In this document: piece by piece, positions 34,646 through 43,486 of the stretch | Layout of the letters: the number at the start of each line of letters is the position of its first letter | How positions within the stretch are numbered: position 1 is the first letter of the stretch | DNA from: Nitrospira sp. | GTDB lineage: Bacteria; Nitrospirota; Thermodesulfovibrionia; Thermodesulfovibrionales; Dissulfurispiraceae | Reading direction: 5' to 3' | Assembly: GCA_002634385.1 (NCBI GenBank) | Contig: NSJL01000013.1 | Location: 1-64,000 of the forward strand | DNA: 64,000 nt | Notes under the pieces: generated by a model | What the model saw: only the letters and a program-made list of their open reading frames with translations | What the model was told of the DNA's origin: nothing | The model's database searches: none | Made by a program: the position numbers and the translations under genes

Positions 34646-35758
34646 ATGACAAAGGAACTGTGTTTTGTAATAGATCAGATCAGCAGGGAGAAGGGAATAT
34701 CGCGCGATGCGCTGCTGAAGGTTCTCGAGGCCGCCCTCCTCTCCGCGGTACGAAAGAGGTTCGGCGGCAGAACCAATATCGACTTGCGGATAGACCCCAA
34801 AACATGTGCGATTCAGGCCTATGAGACGAAGACCATCGTAGAACAGGTGGAGAACCGGAACGAGGAGATCACCCCGGAGGAGGCGGCGGCCTACACCCCC
34901 GACGGCAAACCCGGAGATACCGTCGAACTGCCCATCCCGCTCCACGACCTCGGCCGCATCGCGGCGCAGACAGCAAAGCAGGTCATATTCCAGCGGGTCC
35001 GGGAAGCCGAACGGGACATCATCTACGAGGAGTTCAAGGACAAGATCGGGCATATCGTGAGCGGTACGGTCCTGCGCAAGGAAAAGAATATCTACTACGT
35101 CAGCCTCGGCAAGACGGAAGCGGTCCTTTCCCAGAGGGATACCCTCCCCAACGAGACCCTGAAGCGGGGAGATATCGTAAAGGCCTATCTCTCCGAGGTC
35201 AGGCAGACATCAAAGGGACCGGCAATCATCCTTTCCCGCACCGACCCCAATTTCATCGTCGGCCTTTTCAAGATGGAGGTCCCCGAGATCAACGACGGGG
35301 TCGTTGTCATCAAGGGCATAGCACGGGAACCGGGGGAAAGGACCAAGATCGCCGTTTACTCGAAGGACAGCTCCATCGATGCCGTGGGGGCGTGTGTCGG
35401 GATGAAAGGGACACGGGTGCAGTCCATTGTCAGGGAGCTGAGGGGCGAGAGGATCGACATCATTCCCTGGAGTGACGACCCCCGGATATTCATTGCACGG
35501 GCACTGACTCCTTCCACCGTGGACAGGGTGGGAATCAACGAAGACGAGAAGACGGCGATGGTCATCGCGGACGATCAGCAGCTCTCCCTCGCCATCGGAA
35601 AGCGCGGACAGAACATAAAGCTGGCGACGAAGTTGACCGGGTGGGAAATAGAGATCCTGAGCGAGTCCGAGTACTCGAAGATCAAGATGGAGGAAACAGA
35701 CAGGTCCCTCGACCGGGCCATAATAGAAACAAGACAGTCAAAGAGTAATGAATCATGA
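34646..35758 (+). CDS. nusA: Transcription termination/antitermination factor NusA
   Basis: 370 residues: N-terminal RNA-polymerase-binding domain (1-125), S1 domain (about 130-200), KH1 and KH2 (about 205-345, with GACVGMKGTRVQSIVREL and LAIGKRGQNIKLA). It lacks the C-terminal acidic repeats of E. coli NusA, as in many bacteria. Cytoplasmic. The recG start lies inside its 3-prime end. The usual downstream infB is not present here. Confidence 0.96.
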   Translation: MTKELCFVIDQISREKGISRDALLKVLEAALLSAVRKRFGGRTNIDLRIDPKTCAIQAYETKTIVEQVENRNEEITPEEAAAYTPDGKPGDTVELPIPLHDLGRIAAQTAKQVIFQRVREAERDIIYEEFKDKIGHIVSGTVLRKEKNIYYVSLGKTEAVLSQRDTLPNETLKRGDIVKAYLSEVRQTSKGPAIILSRTDPNFIVGLFKMEVPEINDGVVVIKGIAREPGERTKIAVYSKDSSIDAVGACVGMKGTRVQSIVRELRGERIDIIPWSDDPRIFIARALTPSTVDRVGINEDEKTAMVIADDQQLSLAIGKRGQNIKLATKLTGWEIEILSESEYSKIKMEETDRSLDRAIIETRQSKSNES

Positions 35759-37844
35759 TGCAGCAGCACCCATCAGGCTGGTAAAGGGCGTCGGGCCCCA
35801 ACGGGCCCGCCTCCTCGAGCGCCTCGGCATCATCACCGTGAGGGACGCCCTCTCCTATCTCCCTTTCCGCTACGAAGACAGGAGTTCCCCGGGAAAGATC
35901 GCCTCTCTCGCCTATGATGAAGTCACCACCGTCACCGGAAAAGTGGTCGCCGCAGAAGTCGTTACCCCGAACCCGCGCAGGCGGGGATTGAAAATCTTCG
36001 AGCTCACCGTCAGCGACGAAAGCGGCTTTCTCAAAGCCAAGTGGTTCAACCAGCAGTTCCTTAAAAAGATCTTCAAGCCCGGACAGACTGTGGTGCTGTA
36101 CGGTACGGTAAAACGCACGTACCGGGGTGCGGGATTCGAAATGCTCAACCCGGAATACGAATTCCTCGATGAGGAAGATGCCGGGGATCCCGGGCAAATC
36201 CATACCGGGCGGATCGTGCCGGTCTACCGGATCACCGAGGGCCTCAGCCAGAAACAGTTGAGGAGCATCATGCATACCGTGGTGCAGGGTGCTGCCGCTT
36301 CCGTTGCGGACAGTGTTCCTGCCGGTATCGTCCGCCGCCTGGGGCTTCCGGGTCTGCAGGAGAGTCTTCGGAACGTGCACTTCCCTGCCCCTTCGCTGTC
36401 CCTTGAGGATCTGAACAGGGGGGTAAGCCCGTACCACCAGCGTCTTGCCTTCGACGAGCTCTTCACCCTCCAGCTCGGCCTGGCAGCCATCAAGAAGGGC
36501 GAAGTGCGGGAAAAGGGGATTTCCTTTTCTCCCGACGGAAGACTCACCGGTGCATTGCGGGAAAGACTCCCTTTCACCCTCACCGGAGCGCAGGAAAGGG
36601 TCATCAGGGATATTCTCTCCGATATGCGGTCGCCCGTTCCCATGAGCAGGCTGGTGCAGGGAGACGTGGGCTCCGGAAAGACCATAGTCGCCCTTATCGC
36701 GCTCCTCGCCGCCGTGGAGTCCGGGTATCAGGCAGCGCTGATGGCTCCCACGGAAATCCTCGCGGAGCAGCACTATATCACCATGCACCATCTGGTGGAA
36801 GAACTGGGCATGAAGGTACTCCTCCTCACCGGCAGCAAGAGGAACAGGAAGGGGGACGTCATCGCATCGGACGGGGCGGACATCATCATAGGGACCCACG
36901 CGCTTATCCAGGAAGGGGTTGTTTTCGAAAAGCTGGGGCTCGTTGTTATTGATGAACAGCACCGTTTCGGCGTACTGCAGAGGGCGACCCTGAAAAAAAA
37001 GGGGCTTAATCCCGATACCCTGCTAATGACAGCCACCCCCATTCCCCGGACCATGGCCCTCACCCTTTACGGGGATCTCGACTATTCGATCATCGATGAG
37101 CTCCCTCCCCGGCGAAGCCCCGTCATTACCCGGCATATCCCCGAGAAGCAGAAAGGATGCCTCTACCCGCTCATCGAGGACGAGGTGAAGAAGGGCAGGC
37201 AGGTGTATGTCGTCTATCCCGTCATCGAGGAGTCGGAGAAGACAACCCTGAAGGATGCACTTACGGGATGGGAAGCGTTCCGCATGAAATTCCCTCATCT
37301 CACCGTAGGACTGATTCACGGAAAGATGAAGACTGCGGAGAAGGAGGAGGTCATGCACTCCTTCAAGGAAGGACGGATCGGTCTCCTGGTATCCACTACG
37401 GTGATCGAAGTGGGGGTGGATGTCCCCAATGCAACGTTGATGATCATCATCCATGCGGAGAGGTTCGGCCTTGCCCAGCTGCACCAGCTCAGGGGACGCG
37501 TGGGGAGGGGAAGCAGTCAGTCCCACTGCATTCTCCTGAGCTACGGCATCACTGAGGACGCTCGGAAACGGCTCGAGGTGATGGTAATGACCAATGACGG
37601 GTTCAGGATCGCGGAGGAGGATCTCGCCATTCGGGGACCGGGGGAGATGTTCGGAACCAGGCAGTCCGGGATCCCCGATCTCCGGATCGCGAATCTGATA
37701 CGGGATGCCCGGCTGCTCGAGGTGGCCCGCAGGGAGGCTTTCTCTCTCATCGAGGAGGATTCCTCCCTCAGGGATTTCCCCCTCCTCAGGAAAACCCTCG
37801 AGGACTTCTGGGGGAAGAGGATCGAGATGGTAAAGACGGCATAG
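35748..37844 (+). CDS. recG: ATP-dependent DNA helicase RecG
   Basis: 698 residues. N-terminal wedge/OB domain, then Walker A GDVGSGKTIVA, DEQH box VVIDEQHRFG, motif III TATPIPRT, motif VI QLRGRVGRG and the C-terminal TRG region. Unwinds branched DNA and drives fork regression. It overlaps nusA by 11 bases, so translation is coupled. Confidence 0.96.
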   Translation: MNHDAAAPIRLVKGVGPQRARLLERLGIITVRDALSYLPFRYEDRSSPGKIASLAYDEVTTVTGKVVAAEVVTPNPRRRGLKIFELTVSDESGFLKAKWFNQQFLKKIFKPGQTVVLYGTVKRTYRGAGFEMLNPEYEFLDEEDAGDPGQIHTGRIVPVYRITEGLSQKQLRSIMHTVVQGAAASVADSVPAGIVRRLGLPGLQESLRNVHFPAPSLSLEDLNRGVSPYHQRLAFDELFTLQLGLAAIKKGEVREKGISFSPDGRLTGALRERLPFTLTGAQERVIRDILSDMRSPVPMSRLVQGDVGSGKTIVALIALLAAVESGYQAALMAPTEILAEQHYITMHHLVEELGMKVLLLTGSKRNRKGDVIASDGADIIIGTHALIQEGVVFEKLGLVVIDEQHRFGVLQRATLKKKGLNPDTLLMTATPIPRTMALTLYGDLDYSIIDELPPRRSPVITRHIPEKQKGCLYPLIEDEVKKGRQVYVVYPVIEESEKTTLKDALTGWEAFRMKFPHLTVGLIHGKMKTAEKEEVMHSFKEGRIGLLVSTTVIEVGVDVPNATLMIIIHAERFGLAQLHQLRGRVGRGSSQSHCILLSYGITEDARKRLEVMVMTNDGFRIAEEDLAIRGPGEMFGTRQSGIPDLRIANLIRDARLLEVARREAFSLIEEDSSLRDFPLLRKTLEDFWGKRIEMVKTA

Positions 37845-37867
37845 GATGCTGAAGGGGAGGTAAAAGT

Positions 37868-38182
37868 ATGTTTTTTCCCAAAGTGAAAAGGGATTTCGAG
37901 AATGGCGTACGGAAAGTGAAATGGTTCGCATCCCTCCTGTCGGAAAGGGTGCGTATCGAGATTACCCTATTCAAGCTGCTATACCAGTCGGAGGAACTGA
38001 AGAAACGCAGGAACGAGCTCCTGGTGCAGATCGGCGAAGAAGTATACGCCCTGCGGGGCAAGGAGAAGAACGTCTATGCCAACAAGGAAGTGACACAGGC
38101 CATCAGGGAGCTGGAAGCCCTGGATCCCGAGATAAAGGAGACCCTCGACAGGGCTGCGGAAGTAAGCAAGCTGGTATCATGA
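37868..38182 (+). CDS. Small coiled-coil protein of unknown function
   Basis: 104 residues, soluble and strongly helical, with a predicted coiled coil at about 35-100 (SEELKKRRNELLVQIGEEVYALRG, RELEALDPEIKETLDRAAEV). GGGGAGGT lies before the ATG. It sits between recG and pilD with short gaps. The layout recalls small proteins of the phasin or Gcw-chaperone type, but no family is recognised. Confidence 0.7.
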   Translation: MFFPKVKRDFENGVRKVKWFASLLSERVRIEITLFKLLYQSEELKKRRNELLVQIGEEVYALRGKEKNVYANKEVTQAIRELEALDPEIKETLDRAAEVSKLVS

Positions 38183-38213
38183 AAAAACTAGGGAATGAAG
38201 GGGTGTGACGGAC

Positions 38214-39005
38214 ATGTATCCCGCAGTATTCGCTTTTTTCTTCGGTCTCATCGTCGGTTCTTTCCTTAATGTCTGCATTTACCGGCTGCCCCGGGACATC
38301 TCCATCGTCTCCCCTCCTTCGGCATGTCCCCGGTGCCATACCTCCATCAAGCCGTGGGAAAACATCCCGCTGGTAAGCTACCTCTTTCTCCGCGGCAGGT
38401 GCAGGACCTGCGGCGAGCGGATCTCCCTGCGCTATCCGCTGGTGGAACTGGGGAACGGACTGCTTTACGGGGCGGTCTTTACCGTCTTCGGAACGGGATG
38501 GCACCTGCCTCTCCTTTTTGTCCTGGTCTCCGCGATGCTGGTCATCACCTTCATCGATCTGGATTTTCAGATCATCCCCGACATGATCACCCTCCCCGGG
38601 ATACTCATCGGCCTGATCAGCGCATCTTTCATTCTTCCCGACCCTTTCGGAAGGACATCAGCGGGTCCCGCCGATCCTGTCTTCATCGTCGGTTTCACGA
38701 ACTCCCTTGCCGGTCTGATCGCGGGGGGCGGCCTGTTCTACTTCATCGCCGTTGCAAGCAGGGGCGGCATGGGGGGCGGAGATATCAAGATGATGGCAAT
38801 GGTGGGCGCGTTCATGGGATGGAAGTCCGTCCTGCTGACCACCTTCATCGGCAGCCTCGCCGGCTCCGTGGTGGGGATCTTCCTCATGCTCTTCAGGGGG
38901 AAAGGCCGGAAAGCAAGGATCCCCTTCGGACCATTTCTTGCATTTGGGTCCCTCGTATCGCTCTTCTTCGGCGGACTGATTCTCGAGTGGTATTTTACCC
39001 GGTAA
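38214..39005 (+). CDS. pilD: Prepilin leader peptidase/N-methyltransferase
   Basis: About 263 residues from ATG 38214 (GTG at 38205 is an alternative; GGGGTG serves the ATG). Family features: GSFLNVCIYRLP, the zinc-type tetracysteine CPRCHT...CRTCGE, and the two catalytic aspartates in FIDLDFQIIPD and GGGDIKMMAM. About seven membrane helices. Cleaves and N-methylates type IV pilin or type II secretion pseudopilins, which are not in this window. Confidence 0.94.
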   Translation: MYPAVFAFFFGLIVGSFLNVCIYRLPRDISIVSPPSACPRCHTSIKPWENIPLVSYLFLRGRCRTCGERISLRYPLVELGNGLLYGAVFTVFGTGWHLPLLFVLVSAMLVITFIDLDFQIIPDMITLPGILIGLISASFILPDPFGRTSAGPADPVFIVGFTNSLAGLIAGGGLFYFIAVASRGGMGGGDIKMMAMVGAFMGWKSVLLTTFIGSLAGSVVGIFLMLFRGKGRKARIPFGPFLAFGSLVSLFFGGLILEWYFTR

Positions 39006-39135
39006 ATAAGGTAAAATATCAGGTTGCATAACCTGTCAGGATGCGTCGTGCAGAAGCCGTTGTATCCCGCCTGAAGGAAAATACAGAGAATAAAAAATCC
39101 TCCTGAGACAAGAGCAGGGGGGAGCGAGGTTTCCT

Positions 39136-40944
39136 ATGAAACGTGAAAATTTGAGGAATATTGCGATCATTGCACATGTCGACCACGGAAAGACAACCCT
39201 TGTGGATGGAATGCTGAGACAGGCCGGTATTTTTCGCTCCAACGAGAGGGTGCAGGAGAGGGTCATGGACAACATCGACCTCGAGAGGGAGAGGGGCATC
39301 ACCATCATGGCGAAGAACACCGCCGTGGAGTACGACGGCATTAAAATCAATATCATCGATACCCCCGGCCACGCCGATTTTGGCGGCGAAGTGGAGAGGA
39401 CGCTGAAGATGGTGGACGGAGTGCTGCTCCTTGTGGATGCATCGGAGGGCCCCCTTCCCCAGACGCGTTTCGTTCTGAAAAAGGCCCTTGAGCTGAACCT
39501 GCCCCCCATCCTGGTGATCAATAAAATCGACAGGCCCGATGCCCGGATCCAGGGGGTGCTCAACGAGGTGTATGACCTTTTCATCGACCTCGATGCTACG
39601 GAGAAGCAGCTTGAATTCCCCATCGTGTATACCAACGCAAAGAGGGGGACCGCCGCCCTGGACCTCTCGCACGAATCGGATGACCTGCAGCCCCTCTTCG
39701 AATTGATCACACGGACGATCCCCGCACCCGAAGGGGATCCCCAGGGGGTTCTGCAGCTCCTGGTCACCAATATCGACTACAGCGATTACGTGGGCAGACT
39801 CGCCATCGGAAAGATTTTTTCCGGGAGCGTGAGGGGCGGAGACCCCATTGCCATGATAGCGGGGAGCGGGGAGATCATCAAGACAAAAGTGACCACGATG
39901 TATTCCTTCCAGGGCCTCGAAAGGATCGATACCCGGGAGGCGTCCGTGGGGGACATCGTCGCCCTCGCCGGGATAGAAGGGATCAATATCGGGGACACCG
40001 TGACCAGCGTCGAAACGCCGAAGCCCCTGCCGAGAATCAAGGTGGACGAACCTACCATCTCCATGATCTTCTCGATCAACTCCTCGCCCTTCTCGGGAAG
40101 GGAGGGGAAATACGTCACCTCCCGGAACCTCAGGGAGAGGCTCGAAAAGGAGCTTCTGTACAATGTGGCGCTCAGGGTCGATTTCAGCGCGACGGACTCC
40201 TTCAGGGTAATGGGACGGGGAGAGCTGCAGCTCGCCATTCTCATCGAGATGATGCGGAGGGAGGGCTACGAGCTTTCGGTATCCATGCCCGAGACCATCA
40301 CAAAAACGGTAAACGGCGCGCTGCACGAACCGATGGAACTGCTGGTCATCGATGTGCCCGAGGAATTTGTGGGGGTGGTGACCCAGCAGGTGGGGATGCG
40401 GAAGGGGAGGATGCAGAAAATGCAGAATAACGGGCACGGCAGGGTACGCCTCGAATTCAGAATTCCCTCCCGTGGTCTCATCGGCTTCCGCTCCCAGTTC
40501 CTGACGGACACAAAGGGAACGGGCCTTTTGAACCATCTCTTCGACGGATACGAACCGTGGCATGGCCCCCTTACCAAAAGGCAGACAGGAGCCCTTGTCG
40601 CGGACAGGGCGGGAAAATCCACTACGTACGCCCTCTTCCATCTGCAGCCGCGGGGAACTCTCTTCATCCTCGAAAACACCCCGGTGTACGAAGGCATGAT
40701 CATCGGCGAGAACTCCCGGGACAATGACCTGGATGTAAACGTCACCAAGGAGAAAAAGCTTACCAATATGCGCGCTTCGGGTTCCGATGAGTCATTGCAG
40801 CTCATCCCCCCGAAACTGATGAGCCTGGAGCAGGCCCTCGAGTTCATCAAGGAAGACGAACTGGTGGAAGTGACCCCCCAATCGGTACGGCTGAGGAAAA
40901 AGGTGCTGGAGGCGAATAAAAGGCCGAAGGCGCAAAAAGAATAA
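39136..40944 (+). CDS. typA: Ribosome-associated GTPase TypA/BipA
   Basis: 602 residues. G1 AHVDHGKTT, switch [14 protein letters not shown]4 NKIDR, then domain II and the TypA-specific C-terminal domain ([25 protein letters not shown]). Acts on the 50S/70S ribosome under stress. AGGGGGGAGCGAGG lies upstream of the ATG. A strong bidirectional terminator follows. Confidence 0.97.
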   Translation: MKRENLRNIAIIAHVDHGKTTLVDGMLRQAGIFRSNERVQERVMDNIDLERERGITIMAKNTAVEYDGIKINIIDTPGHADFGGEVERTLKMVDGVLLLVDASEGPLPQTRFVLKKALELNLPPILVINKIDRPDARIQGVLNEVYDLFIDLDATEKQLEFPIVYTNAKRGTAALDLSHESDDLQPLFELITRTIPAPEGDPQGVLQLLVTNIDYSDYVGRLAIGKIFSGSVRGGDPIAMIAGSGEIIKTKVTTMYSFQGLERIDTREASVGDIVALAGIEGINIGDTVTSVETPKPLPRIKVDEPTISMIFSINSSPFSGREGKYVTSRNLRERLEKELLYNVALRVDFSATDSFRVMGRGELQLAILIEMMRREGYELSVSMPETITKTVNGALHEPMELLVIDVPEEFVGVVTQQVGMRKGRMQKMQNNGHGRVRLEFRIPSRGLIGFRSQFLTDTKGTGLLNHLFDGYEPWHGPLTKRQTGALVADRAGKSTTYALFHLQPRGTLFILENTPVYEGMIIGENSRDNDLDVNVTKEKKLTNMRASGSDESLQLIPPKLMSLEQALEFIKEDELVEVTPQSVRLRKKVLEANKRPKAQKE

Positions 40945-40977
40945 AAAAAGGGGGGGCGGTATGCCCCCCCTTTTTTT
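40943..40977. terminator. Bidirectional intrinsic terminator between typA and torD-like gene
   Basis: AAAAAAAGGGGGGGC (40943-40957), loop GGTAT, GCCCCCCCTTTTTTT (40963-40977): fifteen perfect pairs with T runs on both strands, serving the convergent typA and molybdoenzyme operons. Confidence 0.93.
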
Positions 40978-40993
40978 ATTCTGACTCTCTTTT

Positions 40994-41488
40994 CTATCCC
41001 CTTAGAGCAGTTGATCCGCTTTCCAGGAACGCTTCAAGCTCCCCGGCACAGATACCGTAGATCCCGGAATGCTCTCTTACCTTTGCGGTGAACTGAAACA
41101 CCCACTCCTTCAGCCTGTTGAGAAATGCTTCGTCATTCGTTATGGCAAGGAAATCGAGCTCAACGCTGAGAAAATCGGGGGGCTCCCCCTCAAACACATA
41201 ATCCAATCCGCTGTTCAGGTATACCTGCTCCACCTCACTGGAGGTAATGCCGTAGACCGCTCCCTCCCGGTAAAAGGATTCGTAGGGAGGGCAGAGCACG
41301 GAGGGATAGGCATTGATAAAAAGCCTCGTATACTCTGCCTGGAGCTCTTCGAGAGAGACACTGCTCAAGGCACTGCAGCAGGGAGCCCCCGGACAATCCC
41401 CGTTTTGCGACAGCAATACCAATTCCCGTACGGTCTCCTCCGTGGGATAGGAAAAGACGAGGGAAAAGAGGCGGAAAGGATTCATCAT
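40994..41488 (-). CDS. TorD-family chaperone for the molybdoenzyme
   Basis: 164 residues, all-helical. The FSLVFSYPTEETVRELVLLSQ start, EYTRLFINAYPSVLCPPYESFYREG (the TorD/DmsD/NarJ signature region) and LDFLAITNDEAF fit the family. Such chaperones bind the Tat signal of the molybdoenzyme and aid cofactor insertion. Its ATG overlaps the NrfD gene stop (ATGATGA), so it is the last gene of the operon. The longer upstream frame is not used. Confidence 0.88.
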   Translation of the reverse strand: MMNPFRLFSLVFSYPTEETVRELVLLSQNGDCPGAPCCSALSSVSLEELQAEYTRLFINAYPSVLCPPYESFYREGAVYGITSSEVEQVYLNSGLDYVFEGEPPDFLSVELDFLAITNDEAFLNRLKEWVFQFTAKVREHSGIYGICAGELEAFLESGSTALRG

Positions 41489-42753
41489 TCCGCCTCTCTC
41501 ACCGGCAACAGATTGATCAGGCACATGAATACGAGACCGATAATAGCCAGCACGCCCGCAGTGATTGCGATCTCCGCCATCGAGGGAGTGTATTTCCAGA
41601 AGGAGGAAAAAACGGGCTCGGGATTGATCAGGGAACCCTTCACCTGTCCCACAGCGATGGGATAGGCCCACTCCACCGTTTCACGGTGCGTGATGACCGG
41701 CACCCGCAACGGGATCAGGTTATACGCCGGGGGAATAAGGAGGAAGCGATGTGCGAAAACACCGACGATTACCGACAGGCTGCCCTGTATGAGCCCCTTC
41801 TTCTCCCTCGGATATTTGAAGAAGATATACACCGCCAGAAGGATAAACACCACCTCCGTAATGTGGAGGAGGGGGTAGTGGGTGAACACCATCTTCAGGG
41901 CCTCGAACTCCTTTCCGGTTCTCCACCAGTAGCGCACCATGAAGTCATTGTAGTAGATGAAGAGCATGATGATCGACGCGATCGCGGACACCTTCGCCAG
42001 GAGAGCGTAGGTATCCTTCAGTCTTTCCTTATATCCGAAAGCGACCATCGAGGCAAGGATCACGATCGCCGGACCGGTGGCCAGGGCCGCAGCAATGAAG
42101 GTGGGAGCGAGCACGCCTCCGTACCACCAGGGCCGTGAAAGCTGGGTTGCGAGCACCCACGCGGTAACGGTATGGATGAGAATGGCGAGAGGCAGGGCGA
42201 CCGGCGCCAGGCATTTCGCATACTTTTCAGACTGCTCCCTGATCTTCGCCAGCTGTTCCCCGCTCACGTCCTTCTTCAGCACCAGACCGATAAAGGGCAG
42301 CTTTACGCCCTTTTCCATGATATCCGTACGCATGAGCACATACGAATAGACCGCCGATACCAGGGAGTAGGCGGACAGGACGATGAAGTCCCAGGGAAGC
42401 ATCGAGTTGAAGTTGGGGTGAAGAATCATGTTGTACAGCCTGTCGGGCCTCCCGATATCGGGGAGCAGGATAAGCATGGCGCCCATGGAGAAGATGAACG
42501 CGGTAAGGGACGCAACCTTCGCGATAGGTTTCAACTGCTTCGCATTGAAGAGGTAAATCGCGGAGGAGACTACCAGACCTCCCGCGGCGGTCCCCACGAA
42601 AAACGCCCACATCGCCACATAGAGACCCCAGGAGAACGGGTTCCTCATGTTCGTTACGATCAGTCCCCGGTAAAGCTGGTATCCCCAGGCCAGCACGCCG
42701 ATAATGGCGACCGCCCCGAGGATCATCATTATATTCTTATAACTCTTTTCCAT
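41485..42753 (-). CDS. NrfD/PsrC-type membrane anchor subunit
   Basis: 422 residues with about ten membrane helices. FSWGLYVAMWAFFVGTAAGG near residue 45 and DFIVLSAYSLVSAVYSYVLM fit NrfD family quinone-reactive anchors. ATG 42753 has GGAGG upstream, and the start lies inside the ferredoxin gene. It exchanges electrons between the quinone pool and the ferredoxin subunit. Confidence 0.93.
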   Translation of the reverse strand: MEKSYKNIMMILGAVAIIGVLAWGYQLYRGLIVTNMRNPFSWGLYVAMWAFFVGTAAGGLVVSSAIYLFNAKQLKPIAKVASLTAFIFSMGAMLILLPDIGRPDRLYNMILHPNFNSMLPWDFIVLSAYSLVSAVYSYVLMRTDIMEKGVKLPFIGLVLKKDVSGEQLAKIREQSEKYAKCLAPVALPLAILIHTVTAWVLATQLSRPWWYGGVLAPTFIAAALATGPAIVILASMVAFGYKERLKDTYALLAKVSAIASIIMLFIYYNDFMVRYWWRTGKEFEALKMVFTHYPLLHITEVVFILLAVYIFFKYPREKKGLIQGSLSVIVGVFAHRFLLIPPAYNLIPLRVPVITHRETVEWAYPIAVGQVKGSLINPEPVFSSFWKYTPSMAEIAITAGVLAIIGLVFMCLINLLPVREAE

Positions 42754-43486
42754 AGTTGATACCTCCTTTGCCCTCTTTTCTCGTCGGGGGAATATAGAAA
42801 ACTTTGGGTTCGGTCCCCAGGTCCGCCAGGAGCTTAAAGACATTTCTTCCCCGCAGAATCTTGGAGATGTCGCTGTCCGGGTCGTCCAGGTCGCCGAAGG
42901 TCCGGGCATTGCCGGAGCATCCCCGCACACAGGCGGGGAGAAGGCCCTTGTCGACGTACTGCACACAGAAGGTGCACTTCTCGACGACGCCCTTGGGACG
43001 TTTCGGCGTATAGACGATCCTTCCGTCCCCCGTTTTATGGTCAAAGGGATAGCCGTATCGGTATTCCTTGTCCTTGAACCAGTTCTCTTCGAATCCCGCA
43101 GCCTTGAAGCCCTCTTTGAAGCTCGCCTGGGAGTCCTGCCAATTGAACTGTCGGACTCCGTACGGGCAGGCGGTCATGCAGTACCTGCATCCGATACAAC
43201 GCTCATAGTCGACCAGGACGATGCCGTCTTCCCGCTGCCAGGTGGCGCCCACCGGGCAGGCCTTGACACAGGGCGCATTCTCGCAGTGCATGCAGGGAAC
43301 CGGAAGAAAGATCTCCGATACGTCCGGAAACTCACCGGAAGGCACCATGTGCTCGGTGGAGCCCACCGTCTCCACCCTCTGCCACCACGTTCCGGGCGGC
43401 AGGGAATTATGAATCTTGCAAATAACCGCACAGCTTCTGCATCCGATACAGCGGTTAAGATCTATCACCATACCGTACTTAGGCAT
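42737..43486 (-). CDS. Four-cluster ferredoxin subunit (PsrB/DmsB/NrfC type)
   Basis: 249 residues with four Cys groups for 4Fe-4S clusters: CIGCRSCAVICK, CMHCENAPCVKACP, CIGCRYCMTACPYGVRQF and CTFCVQYVDKGLLPACVRGC. No signal peptide; such subunits travel with the Tat-exported catalytic subunit. Its ATG overlaps the catalytic subunit gene end by 8 bases. Carries electrons between anchor and catalytic subunit. Confidence 0.95.
   Translation of the reverse strand: MPKYGMVIDLNRCIGCRSCAVICKIHNSLPPGTWWQRVETVGSTEHMVPSGEFPDVSEIFLPVPCMHCENAPCVKACPVGATWQREDGIVLVDYERCIGCRYCMTACPYGVRQFNWQDSQASFKEGFKAAGFEENWFKDKEYRYGYPFDHKTGDGRIVYTPKRPKGVVEKCTFCVQYVDKGLLPACVRGCSGNARTFGDLDDPDSDISKILRGRNVFKLLADLGTEPKVFYIPPTRKEGKGGINYGKEL

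Noticed and set aside
42754..43044. N-terminal extension of the NrfD gene
   Set aside because: The extra codons lie in the ferredoxin gene in another frame; GGAGG marks the start at 42753.
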